Assembly: GCA_024698705.1 (NCBI GenBank)
Contig: JAILQX010000018.1
Span: forward strand, 1-64,000
From: Lachnospiraceae bacterium
GTDB lineage: Bacteria > Bacillota > Clostridia > Lachnospirales > Lachnospiraceae
DNA length: 64,000 bases
Reading direction: 5' to 3'
Both the position numbers and the translations under genes were made by a program. Below the pieces are notes generated by a model, which was given only the letters and a program-made list of their open reading frames with translations, searched no databases and was not told the DNA's origin. Shown one piece after another: positions 41,347-51,872 of the stretch (positions are counted from its first letter, which is position 1; each line of letters begins with the position of its first letter).

Positions 41347-42296
41347 TTTTTCTTTTGTTTATCAAAGTTTATTCTTTCTTCCTCAATAACAAGCGGTCTG
41401 TTCATTATCCTTTGATTCATGCTCAGGATATACTCTCCTATCAATCCTATAAAGATAAGTTGTACCGCTCCCAGGAAAAACAGTCCGATCGCTATAGATG
41501 CCATACCCATATCATAATCATTCCAGTTGATCAGCTTTATGATAAAGTAAAACAATCCGATGATCAGGCTGACCCCGGCTACACCAAATCCAAGAAAAGT
41601 TGCCAATCTCAATCCAACTTTTGTATAAGATGTAAAACTGAGCATTGCCGCGTCATATAATTTATAAAAATTATTGCTTGTTTTACCTGCACGCCTTTTC
41701 TGCTGTTCATACGGAATACTGGTACGCTTCCATCCAAGTTCGGCAACTATTCCTCTCAGAAAGGGGGTCGGATCTTTAAGTTCCTTAAGAACTTCTATAA
41801 ATTCTCTGTCATATAATCCAAATCCGGTAAAATGTTCAATCTGTTCAATCTCAGACATGCGTTTGATCATCTTGTAATACATTGATCGTAACGCATACAT
41901 AAGTTTGTTCTCTTTGCTGGTCGTTTTCTGTCCGATAACTATCTTATATCCTTTTTCCCATTTTTGGACAAATTCAGCGATAAGCTCGATCGGATCCTGA
42001 AAATCTGCGCACAGCAATACCACACAATCTCCGGTGGTCTGCTGCAATCCATAGTAAGGAGAGTTAAACTGCCCAAAGTTTTTCGCATTGAAGATCGCTT
42101 TAACATCCTCATTTTGTGCACAGATATTGCGGATTATACTTCTTGTATTATCCTTTGAATCATTATCTATGAATACTAGTTCGTATTTGTACTCAGGTAG
42201 TTTTTCCTTAAAAAGAGCATCCACCGTCTTATATAACAGTTCCACATTTTCTTCTTCATTATAGGTCGGCACCAATATGCTAACAACTTTTCCCAT
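41343..42296 (-). CDS. GT2 polyprenyl-phosphate glycosyltransferase (GtrB-like)
   Basis: SILVPTYNEEENVELLYKTVDAL...NFGQFNSPYYGLQQTTGDCVVLLCADFQDP; two C-terminal TM helices. Confidence 0.93.
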   Translation of the reverse strand: MGKVVSILVPTYNEEENVELLYKTVDALFKEKLPEYKYELVFIDNDSKDNTRSIIRNICAQNEDVKAIFNAKNFGQFNSPYYGLQQTTGDCVVLLCADFQDPIELIAEFVQKWEKGYKIVIGQKTTSKENKLMYALRSMYYKMIKRMSEIEQIEHFTGFGLYDREFIEVLKELKDPTPFLRGIVAELGWKRTSIPYEQQKRRAGKTSNNFYKLYDAAMLSFTSYTKVGLRLATFLGFGVAGVSLIIGLFYFIIKLINWNDYDMGMASIAIGLFFLGAVQLIFIGLIGEYILSMNQRIMNRPLVIEEERINFDKQKKK

Positions 42297-42325
42297 AGCC
42301 CAATTACCTCATTTAACCGTTAATA

Positions 42326-44296
42326 TCATTTATGCTTTATGATATCTCTCGTCACCGTCCAGCCCCTGTAACTGTAATCCTTTGAATCTACAAGCGAATA
42401 CTCATCAGGTATATTATAATCGCTTATTCCTTTTATGTATATCACACTGATCATACCTGCATGTCGGATATCATTCAATCCTTCCCCGGATGCCATATGA
42501 TATATATCTATCTTCTCTACATTTTCGTTACCAATAAGTTCATCAGTAAATGACAACCTTCGTTCATTCTTACTGTCCCAATATAATGTATCTGTATCTA
42601 TAAATTTATCATTCATAAATTTCAGTGACATACCATCATTGGAGTATATTGAACCACCGGATACAGAGATAACTATATCAGTATCTTCTTTTATCGCTTC
42701 ATTTAGTGCCATATCCAATGCCTTCTCACACCATAACATCTGCTTGTTATATATACTGGCATCTCCCGTTTTCAACGTGCTTGTAGTATAAAGCCTTGCA
42801 TCTCCAACATAATTGGAATCAAACATCAGATATGACACAGGATCGATTGATACAAAGCAGGACAATAAACTCAAGCCACCCATTAAGATCATTGAAACAT
42901 TTACTGCTCTTTTGATCTTATCTTCTTTTAAAGACAGAAGAATGCCTACAGCCATAACTATATTCATGCTGACAAAACTGTCTATGTATCTGGGGTGATT
43001 TGCCGTTACGAATATACAGTTAAAGAAGAGAAGACATATGTTACTTGTCAACATTGGCAAAAGCCATTGCAAACTGTTTTTCAGTTTTCCGATAAACGCC
43101 AATGCAATTATTCCACTTACAATTACAATAAACCAAACCCAGTTGAAGTTCAAAACAAAAAATACTTTAAGTTTATCAGCAATATACTTAAAGTCGATGA
43201 AAACTCCGTTGTTTCCTCCATTCCATTGGCCCATATACTTAAAAATTGCAAACCACAGTATAATCGGAATAAGCATAAAGTAGTAGTGTTTGCTCTTTAA
43301 GATACACAGAATCTTGGTTTTCACTGTCCCCTGTCTTTTGACTAAATCATATAAGACAAGTCCCAACGCCATGCCGCAATACGCTATTACCGCCGGTTCT
43401 TTTGAAAAACAGAATGCACATCCGACAAAGACCGTAAGTGCCCAATATTCTTTAAATACACACCAAAGCAAGATCGGTGCAATGCAAACAGTAGCATAAT
43501 CTATACTGTAATAATTTACCATTCCAAGTAAGTACGGAGAGAAAGCGTAGCACATACTTGCAATGACATATGTTCCTGTCCTCTTTCCGGGGACGGTCGT
43601 TTCTATCAGTTTGTTGAATGCCACTATACTGATCAGAAGCAATACAATGTTGGCTGTTGCCATTCCATATCCTGTATTGCCTATCAGAGATGCCCACAAG
43701 CGATACCACGCACCACTGAACAATGATATATGCCCATACATAGCGACGCTGCTTAAGGATGATAAATGCGCTTCATGAGCCGTAACGTGATAATATTGCA
43801 ATCCATCCCATTTGAACTGATACATATTGCTGTCATAAGATAATATCACTGTCATGAAAAGAAGCAAAACCAACCACTTCTTTTCACGCCATAGATCCAA
43901 AAGAATCGTGTTATATGATCCATTATCTTTGATGACGCTACCAATCAGATAGATAAGGTATAACAACGTAACAGCGTAAAGATATATCCTGTATTTCTCA
44001 TCAAATTCCTTATGTATAACACTCACAAGCATTACACAAAATATAAATGCAAATCCTTCAAATATACGAAATTCACCTTCAGATTGAGGATACAGCCGCT
44101 TCAATTGATGCTTGGTGTAAGCATAAACGGGAAGCAGCAAAACAACCCCGATAAGAGCCAGACACATAAAAACATCAGATATATACGAGATCGTAGAAAG
44201 CCCCCACAACAAAAAGCCTGTCGGAACAAGTCCCCAGGCCAATAATAAAACAAATATATTTGATTTGTTGTTTTCTATACTATAAAAGTTATTCAT
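42326..44296 (-). CDS. Polytopic membrane protein, putative GT-C glycosyltransferase
   Basis: 656 aa, multiple TM helices, WDGLQYYHVTAHEAHLS. Confidence 0.55.
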   Translation of the reverse strand: MNNFYSIENNKSNIFVLLLAWGLVPTGFLLWGLSTISYISDVFMCLALIGVVLLLPVYAYTKHQLKRLYPQSEGEFRIFEGFAFIFCVMLVSVIHKEFDEKYRIYLYAVTLLYLIYLIGSVIKDNGSYNTILLDLWREKKWLVLLLFMTVILSYDSNMYQFKWDGLQYYHVTAHEAHLSSLSSVAMYGHISLFSGAWYRLWASLIGNTGYGMATANIVLLLISIVAFNKLIETTVPGKRTGTYVIASMCYAFSPYLLGMVNYYSIDYATVCIAPILLWCVFKEYWALTVFVGCAFCFSKEPAVIAYCGMALGLVLYDLVKRQGTVKTKILCILKSKHYYFMLIPIILWFAIFKYMGQWNGGNNGVFIDFKYIADKLKVFFVLNFNWVWFIVIVSGIIALAFIGKLKNSLQWLLPMLTSNICLLFFNCIFVTANHPRYIDSFVSMNIVMAVGILLSLKEDKIKRAVNVSMILMGGLSLLSCFVSIDPVSYLMFDSNYVGDARLYTTSTLKTGDASIYNKQMLWCEKALDMALNEAIKEDTDIVISVSGGSIYSNDGMSLKFMNDKFIDTDTLYWDSKNERRLSFTDELIGNENVEKIDIYHMASGEGLNDIRHAGMISVIYIKGISDYNIPDEYSLVDSKDYSYRGWTVTRDIIKHK

Positions 44297-44304
44297 ACAG
44301 TCTA

Positions 44305-45237
44305 TCAGGTTATATACTTACCTATCTTGGGTATTTTTCTTACAATGTATGTCATAACAAATGCACAGATCACCACAAAAAAGAATTTCAACTCAGCGGA
44401 TCGTACATTAAACACTCGCTTAAAAAACGTAATAAACATATCGTGCATCAGGTACATTCCAAATGTGCACTCCGATATCGTATAAACTGCTTTTCTCAGC
44501 TTTGTATTCGTAACTTGCACATAATGGTAAAGCCAATAGAAAACAGCAATCACACACATATAGTCTCTAAGCAAAGTACCTATGCCCAAAAGTATCATGA
44601 TCAATCCGACTATTCCGCCCGCAATAATGCCTATTTCATATTTTCTTGACAGTTTATTCTGAGAAAGAAAGCTTCCTGTCAGAAAGCAAAGCGGATAATA
44701 AAAAACTCCAAGATTGATGATTCCTGTTTCATATTCACTCCAATGAAACCATTTCAATTCTTGGACAGAGGGAATTATGACAGAAAAAAGTATAAGTACC
44801 AATACAATATACTTTAAATACTCGGAACGATTGATCAATCTGTATGCCGGCAAAAGAAGATAAAGCCCCCATATCATAAACAGAAACCACATATGATATT
44901 TTCCTGATACCAGATCGATAAATGTATCTTTATAAGTGATCGGTATTCCGTCTACATTCTTTTCACAGAGATTTATCACAGTATATAATATAGACCACAC
45001 AGCAAATACAATCGGTATTCTTATAACCCTTTTATGTATAAACTGAGCAAAGGTTTCATCTTTGTTAAGCAACAACGAACCGCTGATCAAAACAAACAAT
45101 GATACTGACCAGGGTGACACAAATCTGACCCATATCGGCATTGTATGTATACTGATGACACCAAGGCAGGCTATTATCCTTAATATATCTAGAGAAAGTA
45201 TTCTGTTATTATTATTTTCAATCCCATCCATAATCAT
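44305..45237 (-). CDS. Acyltransferase 3 family membrane O-acyltransferase
   Basis: RILSLDILRIIACLGVISIHT...; LYLLLPAYRLI; polytopic. Confidence 0.88.
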   Translation of the reverse strand: MIMDGIENNNNRILSLDILRIIACLGVISIHTMPIWVRFVSPWSVSLFVLISGSLLLNKDETFAQFIHKRVIRIPIVFAVWSILYTVINLCEKNVDGIPITYKDTFIDLVSGKYHMWFLFMIWGLYLLLPAYRLINRSEYLKYIVLVLILFSVIIPSVQELKWFHWSEYETGIINLGVFYYPLCFLTGSFLSQNKLSRKYEIGIIAGGIVGLIMILLGIGTLLRDYMCVIAVFYWLYHYVQVTNTKLRKAVYTISECTFGMYLMHDMFITFFKRVFNVRSAELKFFFVVICAFVMTYIVRKIPKIGKYIT

Positions 45238-45243
45238 TGTATA

Positions 45244-47202
45244 TTAATCTACTATACAATTTCTCGTCATATAATAACATTCAAAGTTATTACCTGTAAA
45301 CGTATTAGAAATCGTATATTCCGCAAGCATTTCATGTACTCTATCATCATAATTATAGAGTTCAGATGTTACTATAACATCATCCTCGGCTGTTAACATT
45401 TCTCTTAGTTTATCATATCCGTGCCCATTTATGGTTCCTGACCAATCAGATAGTGCAATACCTGTATCCTCACCTATCATATAATACAATTCAGGAATAC
45501 CAATCCCGAATGCTATGGCACCTTCCTTTCTCCATTCCCTGAAGTCCTTTATATCTTCCTCAAGAGAAGCCTGTTCCCATACGGTCCTGTTTCTGTCATC
45601 GACTACATACCCTATAGTCATCAGATTTTCCAATGCCAGCCATGCAATGAGTAAAAACGCTATAGAAACCGTTGTTGTTTTAAATACTTTTTCCGGATTG
45701 TTAAAAATGAATTCTTTTTTTAATTCGGTTTCATAAAACGCATCTGAATATGATGCCAATATCATCACAAACTGAATATGTGCTATAGCCATACAAGACG
45801 CGGCGGGTCTGTCAATAAAATAGGTAAAAACACCTATTCCGCACATTGCTATCGACATAACTGTAAGGTGTCTTTCACGATAGTTGCGAGGTTCATTCTT
45901 ATCATGATATTTAACTAACGCAACCCCAAAACCCAAGAGCAAAAAAACAATCTGAATAAAATAACCTGAAATCGGATTTGTGATCTCAACTCTTAACAGT
46001 TTAAACATATTATAACCATCAGATGCGATTGGAAAGATAAATGTCCTTTTTCCATTCCACTCACCTCCAACCAGTATGTTGTATGCATTTACTATCAGAT
46101 AAGAAGAAATCACGCACAACATCATATACAATCCCTGAGCAAAAAAAGATGCTACCCTTTTATCTTTCTTTTCAACAAAAGATACGAAGGATAATGTCAC
46201 GAGACAGACCATCCCTGTTTCCAGATTGAAGATCACCGACAATATTCCGCATATCAGTTTTAAAGCCCAATACAATTTTTCTCTTTCCTGATGCCTGATG
46301 TGCCATGTTATCAAAGCAAGTGTTAATGCAGGGAATAAACATCTATGAGGCAGTATCTGATAGTACTGTCCTTCTCCCATAAAGCTTATTCCTATTCCCA
46401 AAATTGCCAATATCGACAGAATATAAATAGAATCATCCTTAACCATATTTATCAAGACATAAGATACGCAAATATATGTAATAAACGCAAACAACGCTAT
46501 AGTTATCGCTATTGCCTTATAATTGTTTCCCAACAGTCTCACAAAAGGGTAGTAGATCAATCCATAATGCCCATATATGCTGGCTGTCGAATCATCATAT
46601 GGGTGTAAATTCATGATATTGACTATGGAATTTGTATATGCGTGCACATGCCATAGTTTCCACGCACCACCATTTTTATATAGGTTCGGTGCATATACAA
46701 AAATCGCCCCTAAGAAAGCTGCCGCAATAGAGTATAACCATTTAATTTTTGTCGAAACAGTTATTTTTTTCTTAGTAAATGAGCCGATCAATAAGATGGC
46801 AACCAACATAAAAAGCGTAAAAGGAAGGTGTTTTGTGTGTTCACGAATAAAGCCATGCCATCCTTCAAGTCCCGCATACGAATACTCGATTTCTTTATCA
46901 TACGCCACATAAAGAAATAGTATACTTATTATCGCCAGCATGATGTAAAAAAAGCTCAATATCCTATCCGGAATATTTTTATTAACTCTAAGACTTATAC
47001 TTCTGATCACAAAGAAAGACAGAAAAGCAAAGACGATTACACAAAAATAAACCACATAATTATAGTTTAGACCGAGTACTTTTCCATCTTCATTCCATGG
47101 CAGAACCTGAGCCACTTTAAATGTCAGGAAAACGATTATAGCTACACAATATAACACATAACCTTTTATATCGGTTTTAGTATTCTCCGAATCAGAATTC
47201 AT
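45244..47202 (-). CDS. Large polytopic membrane protein, putative GT-C glycosyltransferase
   Basis: 652 aa with many TM helices and HVHAYTNSIVNIMNLHPYDDSTASIYGHYGLIYYPFVRL. Confidence 0.55.
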   Translation of the reverse strand: MNSDSENTKTDIKGYVLYCVAIIVFLTFKVAQVLPWNEDGKVLGLNYNYVVYFCVIVFAFLSFFVIRSISLRVNKNIPDRILSFFYIMLAIISILFLYVAYDKEIEYSYAGLEGWHGFIREHTKHLPFTLFMLVAILLIGSFTKKKITVSTKIKWLYSIAAAFLGAIFVYAPNLYKNGGAWKLWHVHAYTNSIVNIMNLHPYDDSTASIYGHYGLIYYPFVRLLGNNYKAIAITIALFAFITYICVSYVLINMVKDDSIYILSILAILGIGISFMGEGQYYQILPHRCLFPALTLALITWHIRHQEREKLYWALKLICGILSVIFNLETGMVCLVTLSFVSFVEKKDKRVASFFAQGLYMMLCVISSYLIVNAYNILVGGEWNGKRTFIFPIASDGYNMFKLLRVEITNPISGYFIQIVFLLLGFGVALVKYHDKNEPRNYRERHLTVMSIAMCGIGVFTYFIDRPAASCMAIAHIQFVMILASYSDAFYETELKKEFIFNNPEKVFKTTTVSIAFLLIAWLALENLMTIGYVVDDRNRTVWEQASLEEDIKDFREWRKEGAIAFGIGIPELYYMIGEDTGIALSDWSGTINGHGYDKLREMLTAEDDVIVTSELYNYDDRVHEMLAEYTISNTFTGNNFECYYMTRNCIVD

Positions 47203-48260
47203 TGACTGATGCTCCTATATATCCTTCCTACACACTTGATCAAGATCTTTGCAGCCATATGGTATATCCATGCTACAACCATTGTAATTCCAATATAGAT
47301 CGGAACATACCACCAATGCCATTTTGTTCCGATATCTATAATTTTTCCAATGTATGCCAACACAGCAAAATGACAAAGGTACATTCCATAACTTAATTCG
47401 GATAAAACTTTAATAACTTTACATGCTGATAACTTGGCAAGTCCCGTATCAAGTGAAGACAGCAGTATTCCTATCGCAAACAGGAATACAAACACAAAGT
47501 CATAACTTCCTTCTTCCACAATCAATGCAAAAAACAGAGTTCCGAAAAAGATAAGTACTTCCATAGCGGCAATAACAGCCTGCGAAATCTTTAGAACATG
47601 CTCCTTGCACTTCTGTGATATAAGAAAAACATATATTCCTATGGTCAATCCAAGAAAAGCTCTCATAAGCGCTGTATTTAGAAATAAGCCTTCCGTATGA
47701 TAAAAATTTTCAAGTCTTCCATACTGCCTGTACATATACGACATGATCACTATTAAACTTACCGGACCGACAAATTCAAGATACAAGCTTTTATGTTTCT
47801 TATAGAGATAGTAAACCACATGTCCACCGATCAATAACGCAGACACATACCATGCCGGGTTGTTGATATACGGAAATACGTTGGTTCCTATACTTTGACA
47901 CATTATCAGTTCCGGCCAATTGGGAATAATGATCTTAAAGATATTGAGCCCTGAATTAAGCGACCTGATGATACACATAACAATAAATGCAACAAAATAC
48001 AGAGGATATAATCTCGCCACTCTTTTTTTTGTATATTGAAATGCAGACTCATCCCGATTATTCTCTGCGTGTTGCGCAAGAAGAAAACCTGATAATATAA
48101 AGAAAAATTCAACCGCTATATACCAGTGATAATGTATGTATGAATATTCAGTATAAAAAGTTGCACCCAGAACCAGGTGGAAACACATGATGACCAATGT
48201 CATCACAATTCTCCATACATCAAAACTGTTCTGTGCTTTATCGCAATTTAAATCCTTCAC
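47199..48260 (-). CDS. Acyltransferase 3 family membrane O-acyltransferase
   Basis: DVWRIVMTLVIMCFHLVL...AVEFFFILSGFLLAQHAE...KKRVARLYPLYF. Confidence 0.92.
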   Translation of the reverse strand: MKDLNCDKAQNSFDVWRIVMTLVIMCFHLVLGATFYTEYSYIHYHWYIAVEFFFILSGFLLAQHAENNRDESAFQYTKKRVARLYPLYFVAFIVMCIIRSLNSGLNIFKIIIPNWPELIMCQSIGTNVFPYINNPAWYVSALLIGGHVVYYLYKKHKSLYLEFVGPVSLIVIMSYMYRQYGRLENFYHTEGLFLNTALMRAFLGLTIGIYVFLISQKCKEHVLKISQAVIAAMEVLIFFGTLFFALIVEEGSYDFVFVFLFAIGILLSSLDTGLAKLSACKVIKVLSELSYGMYLCHFAVLAYIGKIIDIGTKWHWWYVPIYIGITMVVAWIYHMAAKILIKCVGRIYRSISQ

Positions 48261-49926
48261 TTAAATCTTCTCCTCTAAGTTCAAGTCCGCTTATTATCCC
48301 TTTATAGGGAGCTGATGGGAATTGTTCATAACCCGTTTGATCTCCGTTTACCGGAGTGGCTATATCCACTCCAAGAGTGGAATCAATGATCACTTCTCTA
48401 TTATCATAATCTCCCTGCATAAAAGCTCCTGGTATTTTCACATCCGTATACATCATATATGCCGTAAACGCAACGATATAAATGCCAATAAGCACAAAGT
48501 GCAACCTGCTAATATCTCTTTTGGCAGTTATACCGATCTTCTCCAATTTGGGTCTATCATCCATTAGTTTTGCTAATGCAATGCAAGGCAACATTATCAT
48601 ATATATGATACCATATCTTGGGAGCGGAGCGGTCAGAAGCCAAAACAGCGGTCCAATAATACATACGCATACCAGCCAGCCACTTGGTGTGAAGATTCGC
48701 TCTCTTTTTTGTAACGCATGGATCAATATATAGATCAGCGATATCAGAGATATGATGATCATCACTTTCCACACAAGGTGAATACTGAGATACCACTCTC
48801 CTATCCATTGCCATATATGTTCGCCATTACGGGTTATATCCTGATTACCTCTTCCCCAGGCTACTATCTCAGCCCTGTCCCCTTGTAAAACTGTTTTGGA
48901 CATTGTCCAATCAAAGTTTCCAACTTTCGTAGCCTCATAAGGATAAAGCCAGTATCCTGAGATTATCACATTCCTGATGAGGAAAGGACATATCACTATT
49001 ATACCCAAAGATATATGCTTGAATATTGCTTTCCACTCTTTATGATCTATAAGATAATATGCCGGAAATACAACCAGCATTACCAATATACCCACAGAAA
49101 GCTTTAAAGTTGCAGTATATACTAGCAATACGCACAGATAAGCGTATTTTCTGATATCACAATTATCGTCCTCTGCATATTCGGCCCACTTTATAAGTAT
49201 ATAGTATCCAAGTATCAATGCCATTGTATCGGTATTCGGTGAGGATACATGAAATCCGTCATAAAAAATATACAGGAATGCACCCAGTTTCAACAGATCC
49301 GATAATCTCAATACACTTTTTTCATTATTATCACTTTTTAATACAGCAAAAGCCATCATGGCAACAGTAAACAAACCGTTCATAGTGTGTAGCGACTGAC
49401 CAAATAACCATTTGAAGCTGAACAAAGCCTGTAGTGGCATAAATGCGCTGTTATATGCCAATCTGAAATGAAGATTGCCCAATCCGGGAACCACTCCGTA
49501 ATCTTCCAACCAATGTATGGCCTGCGCATGATAAAGATATGTATCATAGTGTTGCGGAGTGATCGATGTCCAAAGCGCAACACCGATCACACCCAATGAC
49601 ATGATCAAGATATATTTCTTTTCTATATGTTTGAGATCATCCGCTAATGTCTCAAAGAAGCGTCTTTTTTTCTTAAGGAGCAAAATTGCCCCAAAAACGA
49701 TCAATAACAATCCGATAAATGCCCACAGATAAAGGCCGTGAAACAGGCTGAATATCTGTGCATAAACACTTATAACCAATATGCCCGTGATAAATATGAT
49801 GTCATAGGAATCACTTAATAATCCATCATCATATAACATGACCACAGCCGCTCTTCCTATAACCATTATACATACAGCCATGATCAGCCATGTTATCAAT
49901 ACACTTAACATTCTAAACCTCGGCAC
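48238..49926 (-). CDS. Polytopic membrane protein, putative GT-C glycosyltransferase
   Basis: QHYDTYLYHAQAIHWLEDYGVVPGLGNLHFRLAYNSAF, a typical first extracytoplasmic-loop pattern. Confidence 0.65.
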   Translation of the reverse strand: MPRFRMLSVLITWLIMAVCIMVIGRAAVVMLYDDGLLSDSYDIIFITGILVISVYAQIFSLFHGLYLWAFIGLLLIVFGAILLLKKKRRFFETLADDLKHIEKKYILIMSLGVIGVALWTSITPQHYDTYLYHAQAIHWLEDYGVVPGLGNLHFRLAYNSAFMPLQALFSFKWLFGQSLHTMNGLFTVAMMAFAVLKSDNNEKSVLRLSDLLKLGAFLYIFYDGFHVSSPNTDTMALILGYYILIKWAEYAEDDNCDIRKYAYLCVLLVYTATLKLSVGILVMLVVFPAYYLIDHKEWKAIFKHISLGIIVICPFLIRNVIISGYWLYPYEATKVGNFDWTMSKTVLQGDRAEIVAWGRGNQDITRNGEHIWQWIGEWYLSIHLVWKVMIIISLISLIYILIHALQKRERIFTPSGWLVCVCIIGPLFWLLTAPLPRYGIIYMIMLPCIALAKLMDDRPKLEKIGITAKRDISRLHFVLIGIYIVAFTAYMMYTDVKIPGAFMQGDYDNREVIIDSTLGVDIATPVNGDQTGYEQFPSAPYKGIISGLELRGEDLSEGFKLR

Positions 49927-49932
49927 TTACTC

Positions 49933-50916
49933 TCATCTTCCGGATATAAGATATACCGGTCTGTAAAGGAGAATGAATAGTTTTGGAGACATCATATAAA
50001 TCATCATACATAATTTCATATATACTGCTGTTTTTTTGTTGGATCTTATATACTCCCAGTGTGTTTTCAGATCCTGTCTTAACTTTTCCGCATATGATCT
50101 GTCGTAGGATTTGTTACGGCTCATGGCTGTTGCAACAGCCATCTCATATTCTGCAAAATACCCACACACGATCTGTATGTCGACCAGGTCAAGTTCAAGA
50201 ATATGATCTCGAAGAGCAATATAGTTATCCAATGATATCCCATGACGATAAGTATATCCCGAGTGAGATATACTATCCGGATTATAAAAATAATAATAAC
50301 AGCACTCCGGTATTACACATACTTTACCGGCCTGTTCAAGGAGATATAGCACCGCGGAGATGTCTTCGCCTATGACAGAATTCTCCACGAAACCGTAATC
50401 CTTAATTATGTCTTTTTTTATCAGTTTGGCGTAATAGGTTCCTTTTATAATCTCTTCAGTAAAATACGCTTCAAAAATGCTTTTTTTATCATCAATGATC
50501 TGTTTTCTTTCAAGTTTAACGGATCCGGGCCATGTCCTGCCGTTTTTATCAAATCTGATTATTCCCGAACATACCAGATCACAATCTGTCTCTTTGGCAG
50601 CTTTTAGCATGCATTCCAGACTGTTCTTGGATATATGATCATCCGCATCAACAAATGTAATATAATCACCTGTTGAAGCGCTCACACCGGTCCTTCTGGC
50701 GATATCAGGACCGCTGTTTTCCTGCGTTATCAGTTTAAAACGAGTATCGGCCTCAATGTATTCACGGCAAAGCTCATCTGTTGAATCACTCGATCCGTCA
50801 TTCACTATAATAGCTTCGAAATCTTTACAACTCTGACCTGCTACGCTATCCAGGCATCTTACAATATATTTTTCACAATTGTATACAGGAATGATCACAC
50901 TTATATCAGGCATCAT
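49933..50916 (-). CDS. GT2 family glycosyltransferase
   Basis: ISVIIPVYNCEKYIVRCLDSVAGQSCKDFEAIIVNDGSSDST. Confidence 0.95.
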   Translation of the reverse strand: MMPDISVIIPVYNCEKYIVRCLDSVAGQSCKDFEAIIVNDGSSDSTDELCREYIEADTRFKLITQENSGPDIARRTGVSASTGDYITFVDADDHISKNSLECMLKAAKETDCDLVCSGIIRFDKNGRTWPGSVKLERKQIIDDKKSIFEAYFTEEIIKGTYYAKLIKKDIIKDYGFVENSVIGEDISAVLYLLEQAGKVCVIPECCYYYFYNPDSISHSGYTYRHGISLDNYIALRDHILELDLVDIQIVCGYFAEYEMAVATAMSRNKSYDRSYAEKLRQDLKTHWEYIRSNKKTAVYMKLCMMIYMMSPKLFILLYRPVYLISGR

Positions 50917-51872
50917 TCTTCCTCAAAATTAATTCTCTTCTCTTCTACTACCAGTGGCCTGTGTATTACACGTGTATTGATGTTGAGTATATATTCTCCA
51001 AGCAATCCTATAAAGAAAAGCTGTAATGAACCTATAACATATACACCTATAAGCAAAGGTGCATTTCCAACCTGGAAATTATGCCAGTTGCATAATTTAA
51101 GTATCAGGTATACCAAGGCCACCACAAGACTTATACCTGAAGAAATAAATCCAAGCATTGTTGCCAGCCTCAATCCGACCTTTGTATAGGATGTGATACT
51201 GAGCATAGCTGCATCATACAATGAGTAAAAGTTGTTATGGGTCTTCCCCGCCCTTCTTTTTGCCTGCTCATATTCGATTTCCAGACGATTAAATCCGTGA
51301 CCGTATTCAGCAACGATTCCTCGCAGGAACGGTATGGGATCGTCAAGTTCCTTCAATATATCTATAAATGTCTTGTCATATAATCCAAAGCCTGTAAAGT
51401 GCTCTATCATCTGAGTATCGGACATATTTTTGATCAGTTTGTAGTACATGCTTCTTAACATGTACACAATAGGATTCTCCTTTGAAGAAGTTTTTATACC
51501 GCTTACTATCTTGTGTCCTTTTTCCCACTCTTCGACGAATCTCGGGATCAATTCTACAGGATCCTGGAAATCACAGCACATACTTATAGTGCAATCACCT
51601 GTAGTCTGACACATTCCGTAAAAAGGAGAATTAAACTGTCCGAAATTGGTGACATTGAAGATGGCCTTTATCTTTTTATTGGTTTTGCATATTCTTTCCA
51701 GTACGTCTCTTGTACCATCCGTAGAGCAGTTATCGATGAACAATAACTCGTAATCATAATTCGGTAATGCTTCATCCAGAACGTTGATCACTGTCTGACT
51801 CATCAATTCAACATTTTCCACTTCATTATAACAAGGTATGAGTATACTGATCTTTTTCATGCTTACATACAC
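50913..51872 (-). CDS. GT2 polyprenyl-phosphate glycosyltransferase (GtrB-like), paralog of 41343-42296
   Basis: ISILIPCYNEVENVELMSQTVINVL...NFGQFNSPFYGMCQTTGDCTISMCCDFQDP. Confidence 0.94.
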   Translation of the reverse strand: MYVSMKKISILIPCYNEVENVELMSQTVINVLDEALPNYDYELLFIDNCSTDGTRDVLERICKTNKKIKAIFNVTNFGQFNSPFYGMCQTTGDCTISMCCDFQDPVELIPRFVEEWEKGHKIVSGIKTSSKENPIVYMLRSMYYKLIKNMSDTQMIEHFTGFGLYDKTFIDILKELDDPIPFLRGIVAEYGHGFNRLEIEYEQAKRRAGKTHNNFYSLYDAAMLSITSYTKVGLRLATMLGFISSGISLVVALVYLILKLCNWHNFQVGNAPLLIGVYVIGSLQLFFIGLLGEYILNINTRVIHRPLVVEEKRINFEEE

